A stretch of 45,868 nucleotides of DNA from Planctomycetota bacterium. Lineage in GTDB: Bacteria; Planctomycetota; Phycisphaerae; Phycisphaerales; SM1A02. A program made the position numbers and the translations under genes. The DNA lies in NCBI GenBank assembly GCA_016872915.1, contig VGYQ01000013.1, positions 1-45,868 on the forward strand. The letters run 5' to 3'. The notes under the pieces were generated by a model that made no database searches, was not told the origin of the DNA, and was given only the letters and a program-made list of their open reading frames with translations. The stretch's first letter is position 1. Each line of letters begins with the position of its first letter. Below are positions 17,697 through 25,610 of the stretch, piece by piece.

Positions 17697-19447
17697 GCGC
17701 GCGGTAGCGCCTCAGGGTGTGCATCGCGCACGCGACGGATCGAATCCAGTTGCGCGAACAGGATCTCGACGAGTTCAGGATCGAAGTGCTTGTGCGACTC
17801 CGACTGAATCAGCTCGAGCACGCGCTGCTCGTTCCATGCCTCCTTGTAGCAGCGCGCCGTGCTGAGCGCATCAAAGACATCCGCCAGTCCGACGATACGT
17901 GCGAACAACGGAATCTCCTCTCCCTTGCGACCGCGGCGCGTGCCGCCATCGTCGAAGCCGGGGTAGCCGTTGCCATCCCACTTTTCGTGGTGCAGCAGCG
18001 CCACCTCGCGTGCAGCCTCATCGAAATCCGACGGGTCGTGCGTGAAAAGATCACCACCGATGGCCGTGTGCTTCTTGACCTCGTCGAACTCCTCGGGCGT
18101 GAGACGCCCCGGTTTCTTGAGGATCGAATCGGATACCCCAACCTTGCCGACATCATGCAGCTTCGCAGCCGTTCGCAGCCGATCACGCTGCCGCTCGAAC
18201 GCCGCGCCTTCGAGCCCTCGGCGTCGCGCCCACTCCTCGAAGAGCACAGTCGCGTATCCGGCGACGCGTTCGACATGCGGCGCCGTCTCGGACGGATCTC
18301 GAATCTCCGCCATGCGGATCATCCGCAGGACCGATCCCTCCGCAAGATTGGTGCGCTCGATCGCCACGGTCGCGATGCTCGCAAAGTGTTCAAGCAAACG
18401 AATGTCCTCGGCTGTAAACCCAATCACGGTCCTTCCGTCCTGCGACCGTGGATTGATCAGTTCGATCACGCCGAGAATGCGCCCAGACTGGTTCTTCAGC
18501 GGCATCGCCACCATCGAACAGGTTCGATAGCCAAGCAGTTGGTCGAACGACGAGTCGAAGCGGTAGGGGGCCTGTTGCGGAATGCGATAGCAGTCGGGGA
18601 TATGCAGCGGCTGCCCGGTGAGGCAAACCCACCCTGCCAGACTGCGGTCGGTGATCGGCACACGAAAGCTTGAGACGTGCGGCGTGTCGCCCGTGGCTGT
18701 GCGCTGTGCGAGCGCCTCATTGTGAAAGAACGCGAATCGCAGGGAATCGGCTTCCCGCAGAAAGATCGTGCCCGCCTCCGACCGCAGCAAATGCCGCGCC
18801 TCGGAAAGAATACGGTCCATGAGCGTGTGGAAGTCTTGAATCTGGTTCAGTTCGATGCCAATCTGCATCAGCCCGCTGACGCGAAGTTGCCACTGCAGAT
18901 CGTCGGGATTGCGGTGACGTTCTTCCAGTTGGCGCCGCGCCTCTTCCAGCGAGCGGTTCGCGGCACGCAGCTCCACCTGCAGCGATTCGTAGGCGGTCGC
19001 CGTGCGATTGCGCTTGATGATGTTGAGGTACGAAGTCGAGTGGATGCGAACACGCGCCACAATCTCGCCGACCGATACGGGTTCGGCCAGGAAGTCCGTC
19101 AGTCCGCGACCGAATGCCGCTTCGCGGATGCGTTCGGATGCCTGATCGCCGAGCAGGATGATCGGTACCGCACCCACTTCGGGACTCCTCTTGAATGACT
19201 CAAGAATGCCCAGGCCATCGAGCCCCGTGCCGCGCAGATCGATCAGGATGCTCGTGGGACAGGTGCGAATCGCCTCATCGACTGCATCCTGTACGCGCGC
19301 GCACACGTTGACCCGGATACCGCCTGAAGTGCCGATTGCATCGGCGAGTTCGCGTACATGCAGAAAGACGCTGCCCACGAGCAGAAGTTCGTGGTTGTCG
19401 AGGTCAAGCCCCTCGAAGGACCCGATGCCATTCGATTCCGCAGGCAT
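17693..19447 (-). CDS. HD-GYP regulator with degenerate receiver and GAF domains
   Basis: This 584-residue protein contains, in order, a receiver-like domain (about 15-135), a coiled coil (about 145-175), a GAF sensor domain (about 195-370) and an HD-GYP phosphodiesterase domain (about 375-570). The HD-GYP domain has HDVGKVG, HTAIGGDLF, HHEKWDGNGYP and DVFDALSTARCYKEAW. HD-GYP enzymes hydrolyse cyclic di-GMP. The receiver keeps one aspartate (SILIDLRG), but the usual acidic pair after strand 1 is replaced (LLLVGSVF) and the conserved Lys-Pro is Glu-Pro. It probably does not signal by ordinary phosphorylation. ATG at 19447 follows TAGGCT by 6 bases, and that box includes the stop codon of the gene upstream. 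Confidence 0.9.
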   Translation of the reverse strand: MPAESNGIGSFEGLDLDNHELLLVGSVFLHVRELADAIGTSGGIRVNVCARVQDAVDEAIRTCPTSILIDLRGTGLDGLGILESFKRSPEVGAVPIILLGDQASERIREAAFGRGLTDFLAEPVSVGEIVARVRIHSTSYLNIIKRNRTATAYESLQVELRAANRSLEEARRQLEERHRNPDDLQWQLRVSGLMQIGIELNQIQDFHTLMDRILSEARHLLRSEAGTIFLREADSLRFAFFHNEALAQRTATGDTPHVSSFRVPITDRSLAGWVCLTGQPLHIPDCYRIPQQAPYRFDSSFDQLLGYRTCSMVAMPLKNQSGRILGVIELINPRSQDGRTVIGFTAEDIRLLEHFASIATVAIERTNLAEGSVLRMIRMAEIRDPSETAPHVERVAGYATVLFEEWARRRGLEGAAFERQRDRLRTAAKLHDVGKVGVSDSILKKPGRLTPEEFDEVKKHTAIGGDLFTHDPSDFDEAAREVALLHHEKWDGNGYPGFDDGGTRRGRKGEEIPLFARIVGLADVFDALSTARCYKEAWNEQRVLELIQSESHKHFDPELVEILFAQLDSIRRVRDAHPEALPRA

Positions 19448-19453
19448 GGGGCA

Positions 19454-19459
19454 AGCCTA
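19454..19459 (-). promoter_or_regulatory. -10 box of the HD-GYP gene, overlapping a stop codon
   Basis: TAGGCT on the minus strand ends 6 bases before the ATG at 19447. Its TAG is the stop codon of the PIN-TRAM gene, so the HD-GYP and apbE pair may have its own promoter. Confidence 0.45.
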
Positions 19460-20710
19460 TGCGCGGCGCGGATTGCGAGAGGACGCGGACGATGGTCGCA
19501 CGGGACCGCCCCGCAACGAAGTATCACCACCCCGCGGTGCATCGGGGGCCTGTGACGTGGCAGCCGCACTCATCGAAGCTGTTGTTCCCGACTGCGGAGG
19601 ATCAAGTCGCGAGAAGATGATCCGCCCTGTCTGTGTCTGTAGGACATTCGTAATGGTGCACGATGCTTCGACGCCGATGCAATCAGATCCGCCATCGACG
19701 ACGACCATCGTGCCATCCGCCAGATGCCCGATGCCTTGCCCGGGCTGCTCGCCAGTTCGCGTGACAGTGACGGTGATGGGCTCGCCCTGTTGAATGGGCG
19801 GTCGAAGCGCGGCCGAGACCTCATGCAGGTTGATGACTTGAACTCCGCTGATCTGCGCCACGCGCTGGAGGCCCGCGTCGCAGGTGGCGATCCGCAGGTG
19901 ATCGCGTGCGGCGCACTCCACAAGCATGCGATCAGCGCCACGACCATCGAGTGGCACCTCCTGAATACGCAAGTCCATGCGGGGGTTCGACTGCATGCGA
20001 CTGATTGCATCCAGCCCACGCCGCCCACGCGCTCGCTTCTGGCGATCTTCACTGTCGCACAGCGCCTGCAATTCATCGAGGATGAACCGTGGTACCACCA
20101 GATGCGCATCCACAAGCCCAGCCGATGCCAGCGCTTCGAGTCGACCATCGATCAGCGATGAACTGTCGAGCAGGACCGGCGAAAACTGGTCGGGCTTCCG
20201 GTCAAACTGGATGTATGGAATGACCATGCGGAAGTCGTCCTTGGTCGTCAGCACGATGGATGTGGCCAAGTAACACAGCACGATGCCGATGATGATCTTG
20301 GTGAGGCTCAGGTACACCTGCGCCGGTCCCTGCGCGATGTCCCATGCGCGTGAAACGATGTCAATCAGTGAGCCGAGTGCAACCGCTGCAACAAGACCCA
20401 AGGAGATTCCCAGATAGACGCCCACCACGGAAGTCAGCTTCTTGTTGGGAGTCAGGACATCGAGGAGCAGGACCACGACTCCGACGCCCACGGATGCAAG
20501 GATGAGGCCAACGACAAAGGGCGGTCCGAACTCTTCGACGCTGCGCGAACTTGCGATGGTGACCGTGACAACCACCACAAGCAGCACCACAAAGATGAGC
20601 CGAACAGCCAAGAGCAGGAACCGACCGCCACGAGGGCGGGACAGGTCGAGCTGCGTGGGTGTCCAGCGGATCTCCTGCGGAGACTGCGGGAGCTGAGGTT
20701 CAGGCGCCAC
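19457..20710 (-). CDS. YacL-like membrane protein with PIN and TRAM domains
   Basis: This 417-residue protein has four N-terminal membrane segments (about 28-155), a PIN nuclease-like domain (about 175-300) and a TRAM RNA-binding domain (about 310-370), the arrangement of Bacillus YacL. PIN acidic residues are visible in LLDSSSLIDGRLE, FILDELQALCDSED, GADRMLVECA and IATCDAGLQ. TRAM is recognised in GEPITVTVTRTGEQPGQGIG. A Ser/Arg-rich tail ends the protein. A membrane-bound ribonuclease or toxin-like function is inferred; the physiological role of YacL proteins is poorly known. GTG at 20710 follows TACACT by 7 bases with no ribosome binding site. Confidence 0.88.
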   Translation of the reverse strand: MAPEPQLPQSPQEIRWTPTQLDLSRPRGGRFLLLAVRLIFVVLLVVVVTVTIASSRSVEEFGPPFVVGLILASVGVGVVVLLLDVLTPNKKLTSVVGVYLGISLGLVAAVALGSLIDIVSRAWDIAQGPAQVYLSLTKIIIGIVLCYLATSIVLTTKDDFRMVIPYIQFDRKPDQFSPVLLDSSSLIDGRLEALASAGLVDAHLVVPRFILDELQALCDSEDRQKRARGRRGLDAISRMQSNPRMDLRIQEVPLDGRGADRMLVECAARDHLRIATCDAGLQRVAQISGVQVINLHEVSAALRPPIQQGEPITVTVTRTGEQPGQGIGHLADGTMVVVDGGSDCIGVEASCTITNVLQTQTGRIIFSRLDPPQSGTTASMSAAATSQAPDAPRGGDTSLRGGPVRPSSASSRNPRRA

Positions 20711-20717
20711 GCGGCCG

Positions 20718-20723
20718 AGTGTA
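20718..20723 (-). promoter_or_regulatory. -10 box of the PIN-TRAM gene, leaderless
   Basis: TACACT on the minus strand ends 7 bases before the GTG at 20710. It faces away from the SRP RNA promoter. Confidence 0.5.
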
Positions 20724-20734
20724 GTTGTCGCTGC

Positions 20735-20740
20735 TAGGAT
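20735..20740 (+). promoter_or_regulatory. -10 box of the SRP RNA gene
   Basis: TAGGAT predicts a transcription start near 20747, about 8 bases before the first paired base of the SRP RNA. No convincing -35 box is seen. Confidence 0.45.
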
Positions 20741-20754
20741 TCACATCGCAGGGT

Positions 20755-20868
20755 CGCGGAGGACGGCCGGGCCCGTTGGGCGGTCAGCTCGTGAACCTGG
20801 TCAGGGCCTGACGGCAGCAGCCATAAGCGTCGTTGTCCGTGCCGTCGGTCGCCTGGTCGTCCTCCGCG
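20755..20868 (+). ncRNA. ffs: Signal recognition particle RNA, small bacterial type
   Basis: This is a 114-nt RNA of 4.5S type. The ends pair perfectly: 20755-20765 (C plus GCGGAGGACG) with 20858-20868 (CGTCCTCCGC plus G). Near the apex is the Ffh-binding domain, GGTCAGG followed by a GCC-TGAC-GGC tetraloop stem and AGCAGCC (20799-20822), the hallmark of domain IV. Placement just before dnaX and recR repeats the gene order in Bacillus (scr-dnaX-yaaK-recR), which supports the call. Only 12 bases separate it from the dnaX ATG, and no terminator lies between. The SRP RNA may therefore be processed out of a longer dnaX transcript. Confidence 0.92.
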
Positions 20869-20880
20869 CCTCTGCACATC

Positions 20881-22506
20881 ATGTCACCGAGCAAGTCCAG
20901 TTCCAAGCCAGCCGCGAAAGATGGTCCGCCCGTTGCCTTGTTCGGTGCGGACGATCCACTCACACCCTACGAGGTGTTCGCCCGCCGCTACCGGTCACGC
21001 ACCTTTGGCGAGGTCGTGGGGCAGGAGACGATCGCACGCACGCTGCAGAACGCCATTGCTCTGGGACGGACAGCGCACGCGTATCTCTTCTGTGGAACGC
21101 GGGGGGTCGGCAAGACATCCATGGCACGCATTTTTGCTCGGGCTTTGAATGCCGTGGACTCGTTGTCGCAGCAGGATGCGATCGCCGACTCGATCATGCG
21201 CGGTCAAGATCTCGATGTGATCGAAATCGATGGTGCGAGCAACCGCGGTGTCGATGATGCGCGCGATTTGATCGCAGGTGCGGGGATGGCGCCCGCACGG
21301 AGCCCTTACAAGATTTACATCATCGACGAAGTCCACATGCTGACGCAGCCCGCGTTCAACGCGCTGCTGAAGACGATGGAGGAGCCGCCTGCCCATGTGA
21401 AGTTCATCTTGTGCACCACAGAGCCGCATAAGGTCCCGGCAACGATCCAGAGCCGTTGTCAGCGATACGACTTCAAGTCGATCCCGACGCAGGCGATCGC
21501 CGGGCACCTGCGCGCCGTGCTGCAACGAGAGTCGGTGACGGCAGATGAGGCGGTCATCGTGCAGGTGGCGCGGCTTGCGAATGGCTCGATGCGCGATGGA
21601 CTCAGCCTGCTCGATCGTCTTGTAGCCGCCGCGAGTGGGCATGTGTCGGGGGATCTGGCGCGTGATGTGCTTGGGTTGCCCGATGAGGAATTGTTGGAGC
21701 GGGTCATGGCAGCGATCGCAGCATGCGATCCTGCGGCTGGTCTTGCCGCCGCAGGGGAACTGCTCGACCACGGGATGTCCTGTGACCATGCACTCGACAC
21801 CATTGCGGCACGACTGCGTGATGCGCTCCTGATCCTGCTGAGTGGTACGGGAGCGCATCATGTGGATCTGCCTGACGAGGCCAAGCAGCGGCTCGCCGTA
21901 CATGCCGCCGCGTTCGACGCGCCCGCCCTCGTGCATCTCATCGCGCTCTGCGACGCATCGGTCCGGAGCGTTCGCTCGTCTGCTGTGCCGCGTGCGATCT
22001 TCGATGCGGTTGTCGCACGACTGTGCATGAGCGAGCACTTCCTCAAAGCCACGGCGCTGCTCGCTGGTGAGACGCCGGCGACTGCACGCGGTGGTGACGC
22101 TAAAAAAAAAGTAGTCAGAGAGAGTGAGCCCACCGCCTCGGCTGGCAGTCGCGCAGCGACCTCCACACCGAACGCGGGTGCGGTGACTGGAGCGGCACCG
22201 CGAGCAGCTGCGCCGATTGCGCCGGTTGGCGGCGGCGCCGCAGACGCCGCGTCCGCACCCGCCTCAGCACCAACGCTGCGTCCCGCGGTCTCCGCCGCAC
22301 CTGCCGCTGCAACAACAGCGGCGCGCCCTTCGGCATCGTTGTCGCCCGCACGCAAGGAAGAAGCAGATGCGATTCGGAAGGATCCCATGGTCCTTGAGAT
22401 CGCCGGAATCCTCGATGCCACGGTTGGTGGCGTTTCGTTGCAGGGCGATATCGGTGGGGGAGGCCAGCCCACGAGAACTGCACGTGAAAGCGAGTCCGCG
22501 CCATGA
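20881..22506 (+). CDS. dnaX: DNA polymerase III subunit gamma/tau
   Basis: DnaX is the clamp-loader ATPase that opens and loads the sliding clamp. The 541-residue protein has Walker A GTRGVGKTS (near residue 70), IDEVHMLT (Walker B), TTEPHK, the arginine finger in SRC, and GSMRDGLSLLD. The normal four-cysteine zinc module after ARALN is absent; the segment reads ALNAVDSLSQQDAIADS. A run of nine A at codons 408-410 is a probable slippage site for making a short gamma form. The remaining 130 residues are a Pro/Ala-rich tail. ATG at 20881 is chosen because the in-frame start at 20833 lies inside the SRP RNA. recR overlaps the stop by 4 bases. Confidence 0.96.
   Translation: MSPSKSSSKPAAKDGPPVALFGADDPLTPYEVFARRYRSRTFGEVVGQETIARTLQNAIALGRTAHAYLFCGTRGVGKTSMARIFARALNAVDSLSQQDAIADSIMRGQDLDVIEIDGASNRGVDDARDLIAGAGMAPARSPYKIYIIDEVHMLTQPAFNALLKTMEEPPAHVKFILCTTEPHKVPATIQSRCQRYDFKSIPTQAIAGHLRAVLQRESVTADEAVIVQVARLANGSMRDGLSLLDRLVAAASGHVSGDLARDVLGLPDEELLERVMAAIAACDPAAGLAAAGELLDHGMSCDHALDTIAARLRDALLILLSGTGAHHVDLPDEAKQRLAVHAAAFDAPALVHLIALCDASVRSVRSSAVPRAIFDAVVARLCMSEHFLKATALLAGETPATARGGDAKKKVVRESEPTASAGSRAATSTPNAGAVTGAAPRAAAPIAPVGGGAADAASAPASAPTLRPAVSAAPAAATTAARPSASLSPARKEEADAIRKDPMVLEIAGILDATVGGVSLQGDIGGGGQPTRTARESESAP
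22102..22110 (+). other. A9 slippage site in dnaX
   Basis: Nine consecutive A form three AAA codons in frame, after GCT and before GTAGTC. One extra A gives AGT AGT CAG AGA GAG TGA, and one fewer gives AAG TAG. Both alternative frames stop at once, producing a protein of about 410 residues that ends just after the clamp-loader core. The arrangement resembles the transcriptional slippage site of Thermus dnaX and the ribosomal frameshift site of E. coli dnaX. Confidence 0.8.
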
Positions 22507-23144
22507 GCGGCGAGGATGCACAGGGACCGTATCCCGCGAGTGTGAATCGGCTCATTCAAGCATTCGGACAACTTCCGGGGATTGGCCGCCGCACTGCGGA
22601 GCGGCTCGCATTCTGGGTGCTGAAGGCCGAGGATGCGCAAGCGATGACGATTGCCGATGCGATCACAGCCGTCAAGCGCACGGTCCGCCACTGCCCGGTG
22701 TGCTGGAATCCAGCCGATACCGCGCCCTGTCACATCTGCTCCGACCCGCGGCGTGACGCGGGCATCATCATGGTGGTGGAGCAGCCGAAGGATCTCATCA
22801 ATCTTGAGCAGACCGGCATGTTCCGCGGCATCTATCACTGTCTCATGGGACGGCTCGATCCGCTCGATGGAGTCGGGCCCGAGAGCATCACGGTGGCGGA
22901 TCTTCTTGCCCGGGTGCGCGAACCCACGCGAAATGCGCGCGGCGTTCCAGTGCGAGAAGTCGTTCTGGCGCTGAACCCTGACATGGAGGGAGATTCCACG
23001 GGGCTGCTGATCGCCGAGATGCTCGCGCCCACGGGCGTTCAAGTCACAAGGCTCGCGCGCGGGCTTCCGTCGGGATCGCAGATCGAGTTTGCCAATCGTG
23101 CGGCGCTCGCAGATGCCATCGCTCTCCGCCAATCGGTGTCGTGA
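22503..23144 (+). CDS. recR: Recombination mediator protein RecR
   Basis: RecR works with RecF and RecO to load RecA at single-strand gaps. The 213-residue protein has the N-terminal helix-hairpin-helix (FGQLPGIGRRTAERLAFW), the zinc finger CPVC...CHIC (CPVCWNPADTAPCHIC), and a Toprim domain with IIMVVEQPKDL and LALNPDMEGDSTGLLIAEML. Its length is normal. Its ATG overlaps the dnaX stop (ATGA), so translation is coupled. In many bacteria a small ybaB/ebfC gene sits between dnaX and recR; here there is no room for it. Confidence 0.97.
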   Translation: MSGEDAQGPYPASVNRLIQAFGQLPGIGRRTAERLAFWVLKAEDAQAMTIADAITAVKRTVRHCPVCWNPADTAPCHICSDPRRDAGIIMVVEQPKDLINLEQTGMFRGIYHCLMGRLDPLDGVGPESITVADLLARVREPTRNARGVPVREVVLALNPDMEGDSTGLLIAEMLAPTGVQVTRLARGLPSGSQIEFANRAALADAIALRQSVS

Positions 23145-23183
23145 ACCCGGCGCGTGTTGGGGGGCTTGCGCGCACTCCGAAGG

Positions 23184-23189
23184 TAGGAT
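23184..23189 (+). promoter_or_regulatory. -10 box of rpoN, leaderless
   Basis: TAGGAT ends 6 bases before the GTG at 23196. rpoN is thus probably transcribed separately from dnaX-recR, whose last stop is 40 bases before the box. Confidence 0.5.
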
Positions 23190-23195
23190 TTCCGT

Positions 23196-24701
23196 GTGAA
23201 GTTCGAACTCTCGCAGACTCCGCAGGCGCGACTCGGGCAGCAACTGAAGATCGCGCCCCGTGTGCTGCAGTCCGTGGAAATCTTGCAGATGCCGATTGCG
23301 GCAATGGAGGAGCGGATCGCCGCGGAACTGGAGTCGAACGTAGCCCTCGAGCAGGTTGAGCCCGAGGGCAGTCGTGCGGACGAGCAGGACGATCAGCCCA
23401 AGCGGCGCAAGACGCGCAGTCAATCATCGGAAGCGGAGGGAGAACGCCTTTCGAGCGCGGATCGCATGCGCAGTCGCATGGGTGATGATGATGATGCGGC
23501 AAGGTACCGAGAGGCCACTCGGCGTGAGGGTGAGTTTGATCCGCGGGTTGCTGCAGTCGAGGGGGCAGCGGATTCGAGTGGCGGCCTTGAGCAGGCGCTG
23601 CTTGATCAGTGGGCGCTGTGCGAGGCGCCCAAACCGATCATCGCCGCAGGCAAGCTGCTCATCGCCAATATCGACGCACGTGGATTCCTCGCGCGACCCA
23701 TCGAGGTCATCGTGAGCGAAGCCGCTACGGAAACGTTCGCGCCGAGCGCTGAGCTCCTGCAGCAGGCGCTGAAGCGATTGCAGGAGTTTCTCGAGCCAGC
23801 TGGTCTTGCAGCGCGCGATCTGCCGGAGAGCCTTCTGTTGCAGCTGAACGCACACGAGCGCACCGAGAGCCATGCGCCTCAGGACACGCGTTTCTCCGAT
23901 GCACGGGAGTTGGTCAGCCACCATCTTGCAGATCTGGAGCGTGCACGCCTGGCCGCGATCCGTCAGCGACGCGGCTGGAGTTCCGATCGACTCGAAACGG
24001 CCCTCGCGTGCCTGCGCCGATGTGATCCAGCGCCCGGACGCACGTTGGCGAGCGAACCTGCGGCGCTCCTCAGACCCGATGTCATCATCGAGCATGATCC
24101 AGCGACCGACCAGTTTTCCGCACGTCTCGCGAGCGGGCTGGTGCCGAATCTGCGAGTCAGCGAGGAATATCTCCGCCTCGCGAAAGACCGCCGTACGGAT
24201 GCGGCAACCCGCACGATGCTCAAAGATGGCATTCGCCGAGCGCGTTGGTTCATCGATGCAGTTGAACAGCGCGGTGCCACACTCTTGCGCGTCGTGCAGG
24301 AAGTGATCGCACGTCAGCGTGAGTGGATCGAAGTGGGGGGTGCAACGCTCAAACCAATGCCGATGATTGACGTGGCGCGTGCACTGCGGCTGCATGTCAG
24401 CACCATCAGCCGAACCGTCGCTGGGAAGTGGGTGGCAGCACCGCGTGGAACCTTCGAACTCCGCAAGGCGTTCGCAGGGGGGACCGAAACTGATTCGGGC
24501 TCCGATATCTCGTGGACAGCGGTTCGTGGTGTTGTTGGGGAGATCATCGCGGCCGAGGACAAGGCTCACCCACTCTCGGACGATGCAGTTGTGAGCGCAC
24601 TGAAGGACCGCGGCATTCCACTCGCTCGACGAACGGTCGTGAAGTACCGCGATCAACTGGGTATCCCGACCGCACGGCTTCGCAGGCGTGAGCAGAGCTG
24701 A
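23196..24701 (+). CDS. rpoN: RNA polymerase sigma-54 factor
   Basis: Sigma-54 directs RNA polymerase to -24/-12 promoters and needs an enhancer-binding ATPase to open them. The 501-residue protein has the Gln/Leu-rich region I (ELSQTPQARLGQQLKIAP followed by QSVEILQMPI), an acidic region II (about 55-120), the core-binding region, and the C-terminal RpoN box ARRTVVKYRDQLGIP near residue 480. GTG at 23196 is the first codon of the conserved N-terminus and follows TAGGAT by 6 bases. No enhancer-binding protein gene is in the window. Confidence 0.97.
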   Translation: MKFELSQTPQARLGQQLKIAPRVLQSVEILQMPIAAMEERIAAELESNVALEQVEPEGSRADEQDDQPKRRKTRSQSSEAEGERLSSADRMRSRMGDDDDAARYREATRREGEFDPRVAAVEGAADSSGGLEQALLDQWALCEAPKPIIAAGKLLIANIDARGFLARPIEVIVSEAATETFAPSAELLQQALKRLQEFLEPAGLAARDLPESLLLQLNAHERTESHAPQDTRFSDARELVSHHLADLERARLAAIRQRRGWSSDRLETALACLRRCDPAPGRTLASEPAALLRPDVIIEHDPATDQFSARLASGLVPNLRVSEEYLRLAKDRRTDAATRTMLKDGIRRARWFIDAVEQRGATLLRVVQEVIARQREWIEVGGATLKPMPMIDVARALRLHVSTISRTVAGKWVAAPRGTFELRKAFAGGTETDSGSDISWTAVRGVVGEIIAAEDKAHPLSDDAVVSALKDRGIPLARRTVVKYRDQLGIPTARLRRREQS

Positions 24702-25591
24702 TGCGCTGCAAGAGTTGCGGCTATCGACTCTGGAACGCAGTCCCCGGCGGGTGCAGTGAGTGCGGTGCCCCGTGGCGCTTTGAGGACTTCCGATTTGTGC
24801 CTGGACTTGTGCAGTTCTGTTGCACAACATGTGGTCGTGCCTACATGGGAACGGACGCGGACGGGCTGCCGCTTCCGAGATCGTTCGTCTGTAGCGGCTG
24901 CGGCACGGAACTCGACTTGAGCAGGATGCGGGCGTTGCCTGCCCCCGACATCACCGACGACTCAGCCATGGTGGTCGAACATGCGTGGAGTGAACGCAAA
25001 CGCTTTGGGCGTTGGCGTGCGTTCTGGACAACGGTGGGTCAGTCGCTTGGAAATCCTCGTCGGCTCGTCACATCGCTGCCGCAACGGCCCAGCCTCCTCG
25101 GCGCACTCTGGTTTGCGGTGCTTGCCGTCTTCATCCCCACGTCCATCGCCGTGGCGCCTGTCTTCATCGTTCCATTTGGAATGATGCCGCTGCGAGGCAG
25201 TGTCATGCAGACACAGCAGTGGCTCTCCGTAGTGGGCGGGTTTCTGTTGATATTGGTCCTGTCAGCACTGACCATCCTGCTGGCCGCAGCAATCTCTGCC
25301 CTGTTCACACATCTGCTGTTGCGATGGACAGGTGGAGTCAAGCGGTCGCTGCGCTGGACACTCTGCACGAGCCTCTACTGCCTCGGACCATTTGTCTGCA
25401 GTGCACTCCCGTGCTGTGGCGTCTATCTCGTCTTGGTGACCATGACGTGGTCGTACATTTCATTCATCATTGCAACGATGGAACTGCACAAGACTGGTGC
25501 ACTCCGTGCGACTTTCGTCGTACTGGCGCCGCCCATCGGCAGCAACCTGATCGGTGGTGCGCTGGCCTATTGGTTCATCGTCGGACCGTAG
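24701..25591 (+). CDS. Zinc-ribbon membrane protein
   Basis: This 296-residue protein has several cysteine pairs in its first 70 residues (CKSCG, CSECG, CTTCG and CSGCG), consistent with two zinc ribbons. About five membrane segments follow from about residue 140 to the end, resembling Yip1-like domains. Its ATG overlaps the last base of the rpoN stop (TGATG), so it is translationally coupled to sigma-54. I do not recognise a function. Proteins of this layout are frequent in Phycisphaerae; another is at 39153-40133. Confidence 0.75.
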   Translation: MRCKSCGYRLWNAVPGGCSECGAPWRFEDFRFVPGLVQFCCTTCGRAYMGTDADGLPLPRSFVCSGCGTELDLSRMRALPAPDITDDSAMVVEHAWSERKRFGRWRAFWTTVGQSLGNPRRLVTSLPQRPSLLGALWFAVLAVFIPTSIAVAPVFIVPFGMMPLRGSVMQTQQWLSVVGGFLLILVLSALTILLAAAISALFTHLLLRWTGGVKRSLRWTLCTSLYCLGPFVCSALPCCGVYLVLVTMTWSYISFIIATMELHKTGALRATFVVLAPPIGSNLIGGALAYWFIVGP

Positions 25592-25610
25592 AAGGCACCA
25601 GCGGCAGTCT

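Noticed and set aside
20833-20880. An upstream start for dnaX
   Set aside because: The segment is the 3' half of the SRP RNA, and the extra residues are not DnaX-like.
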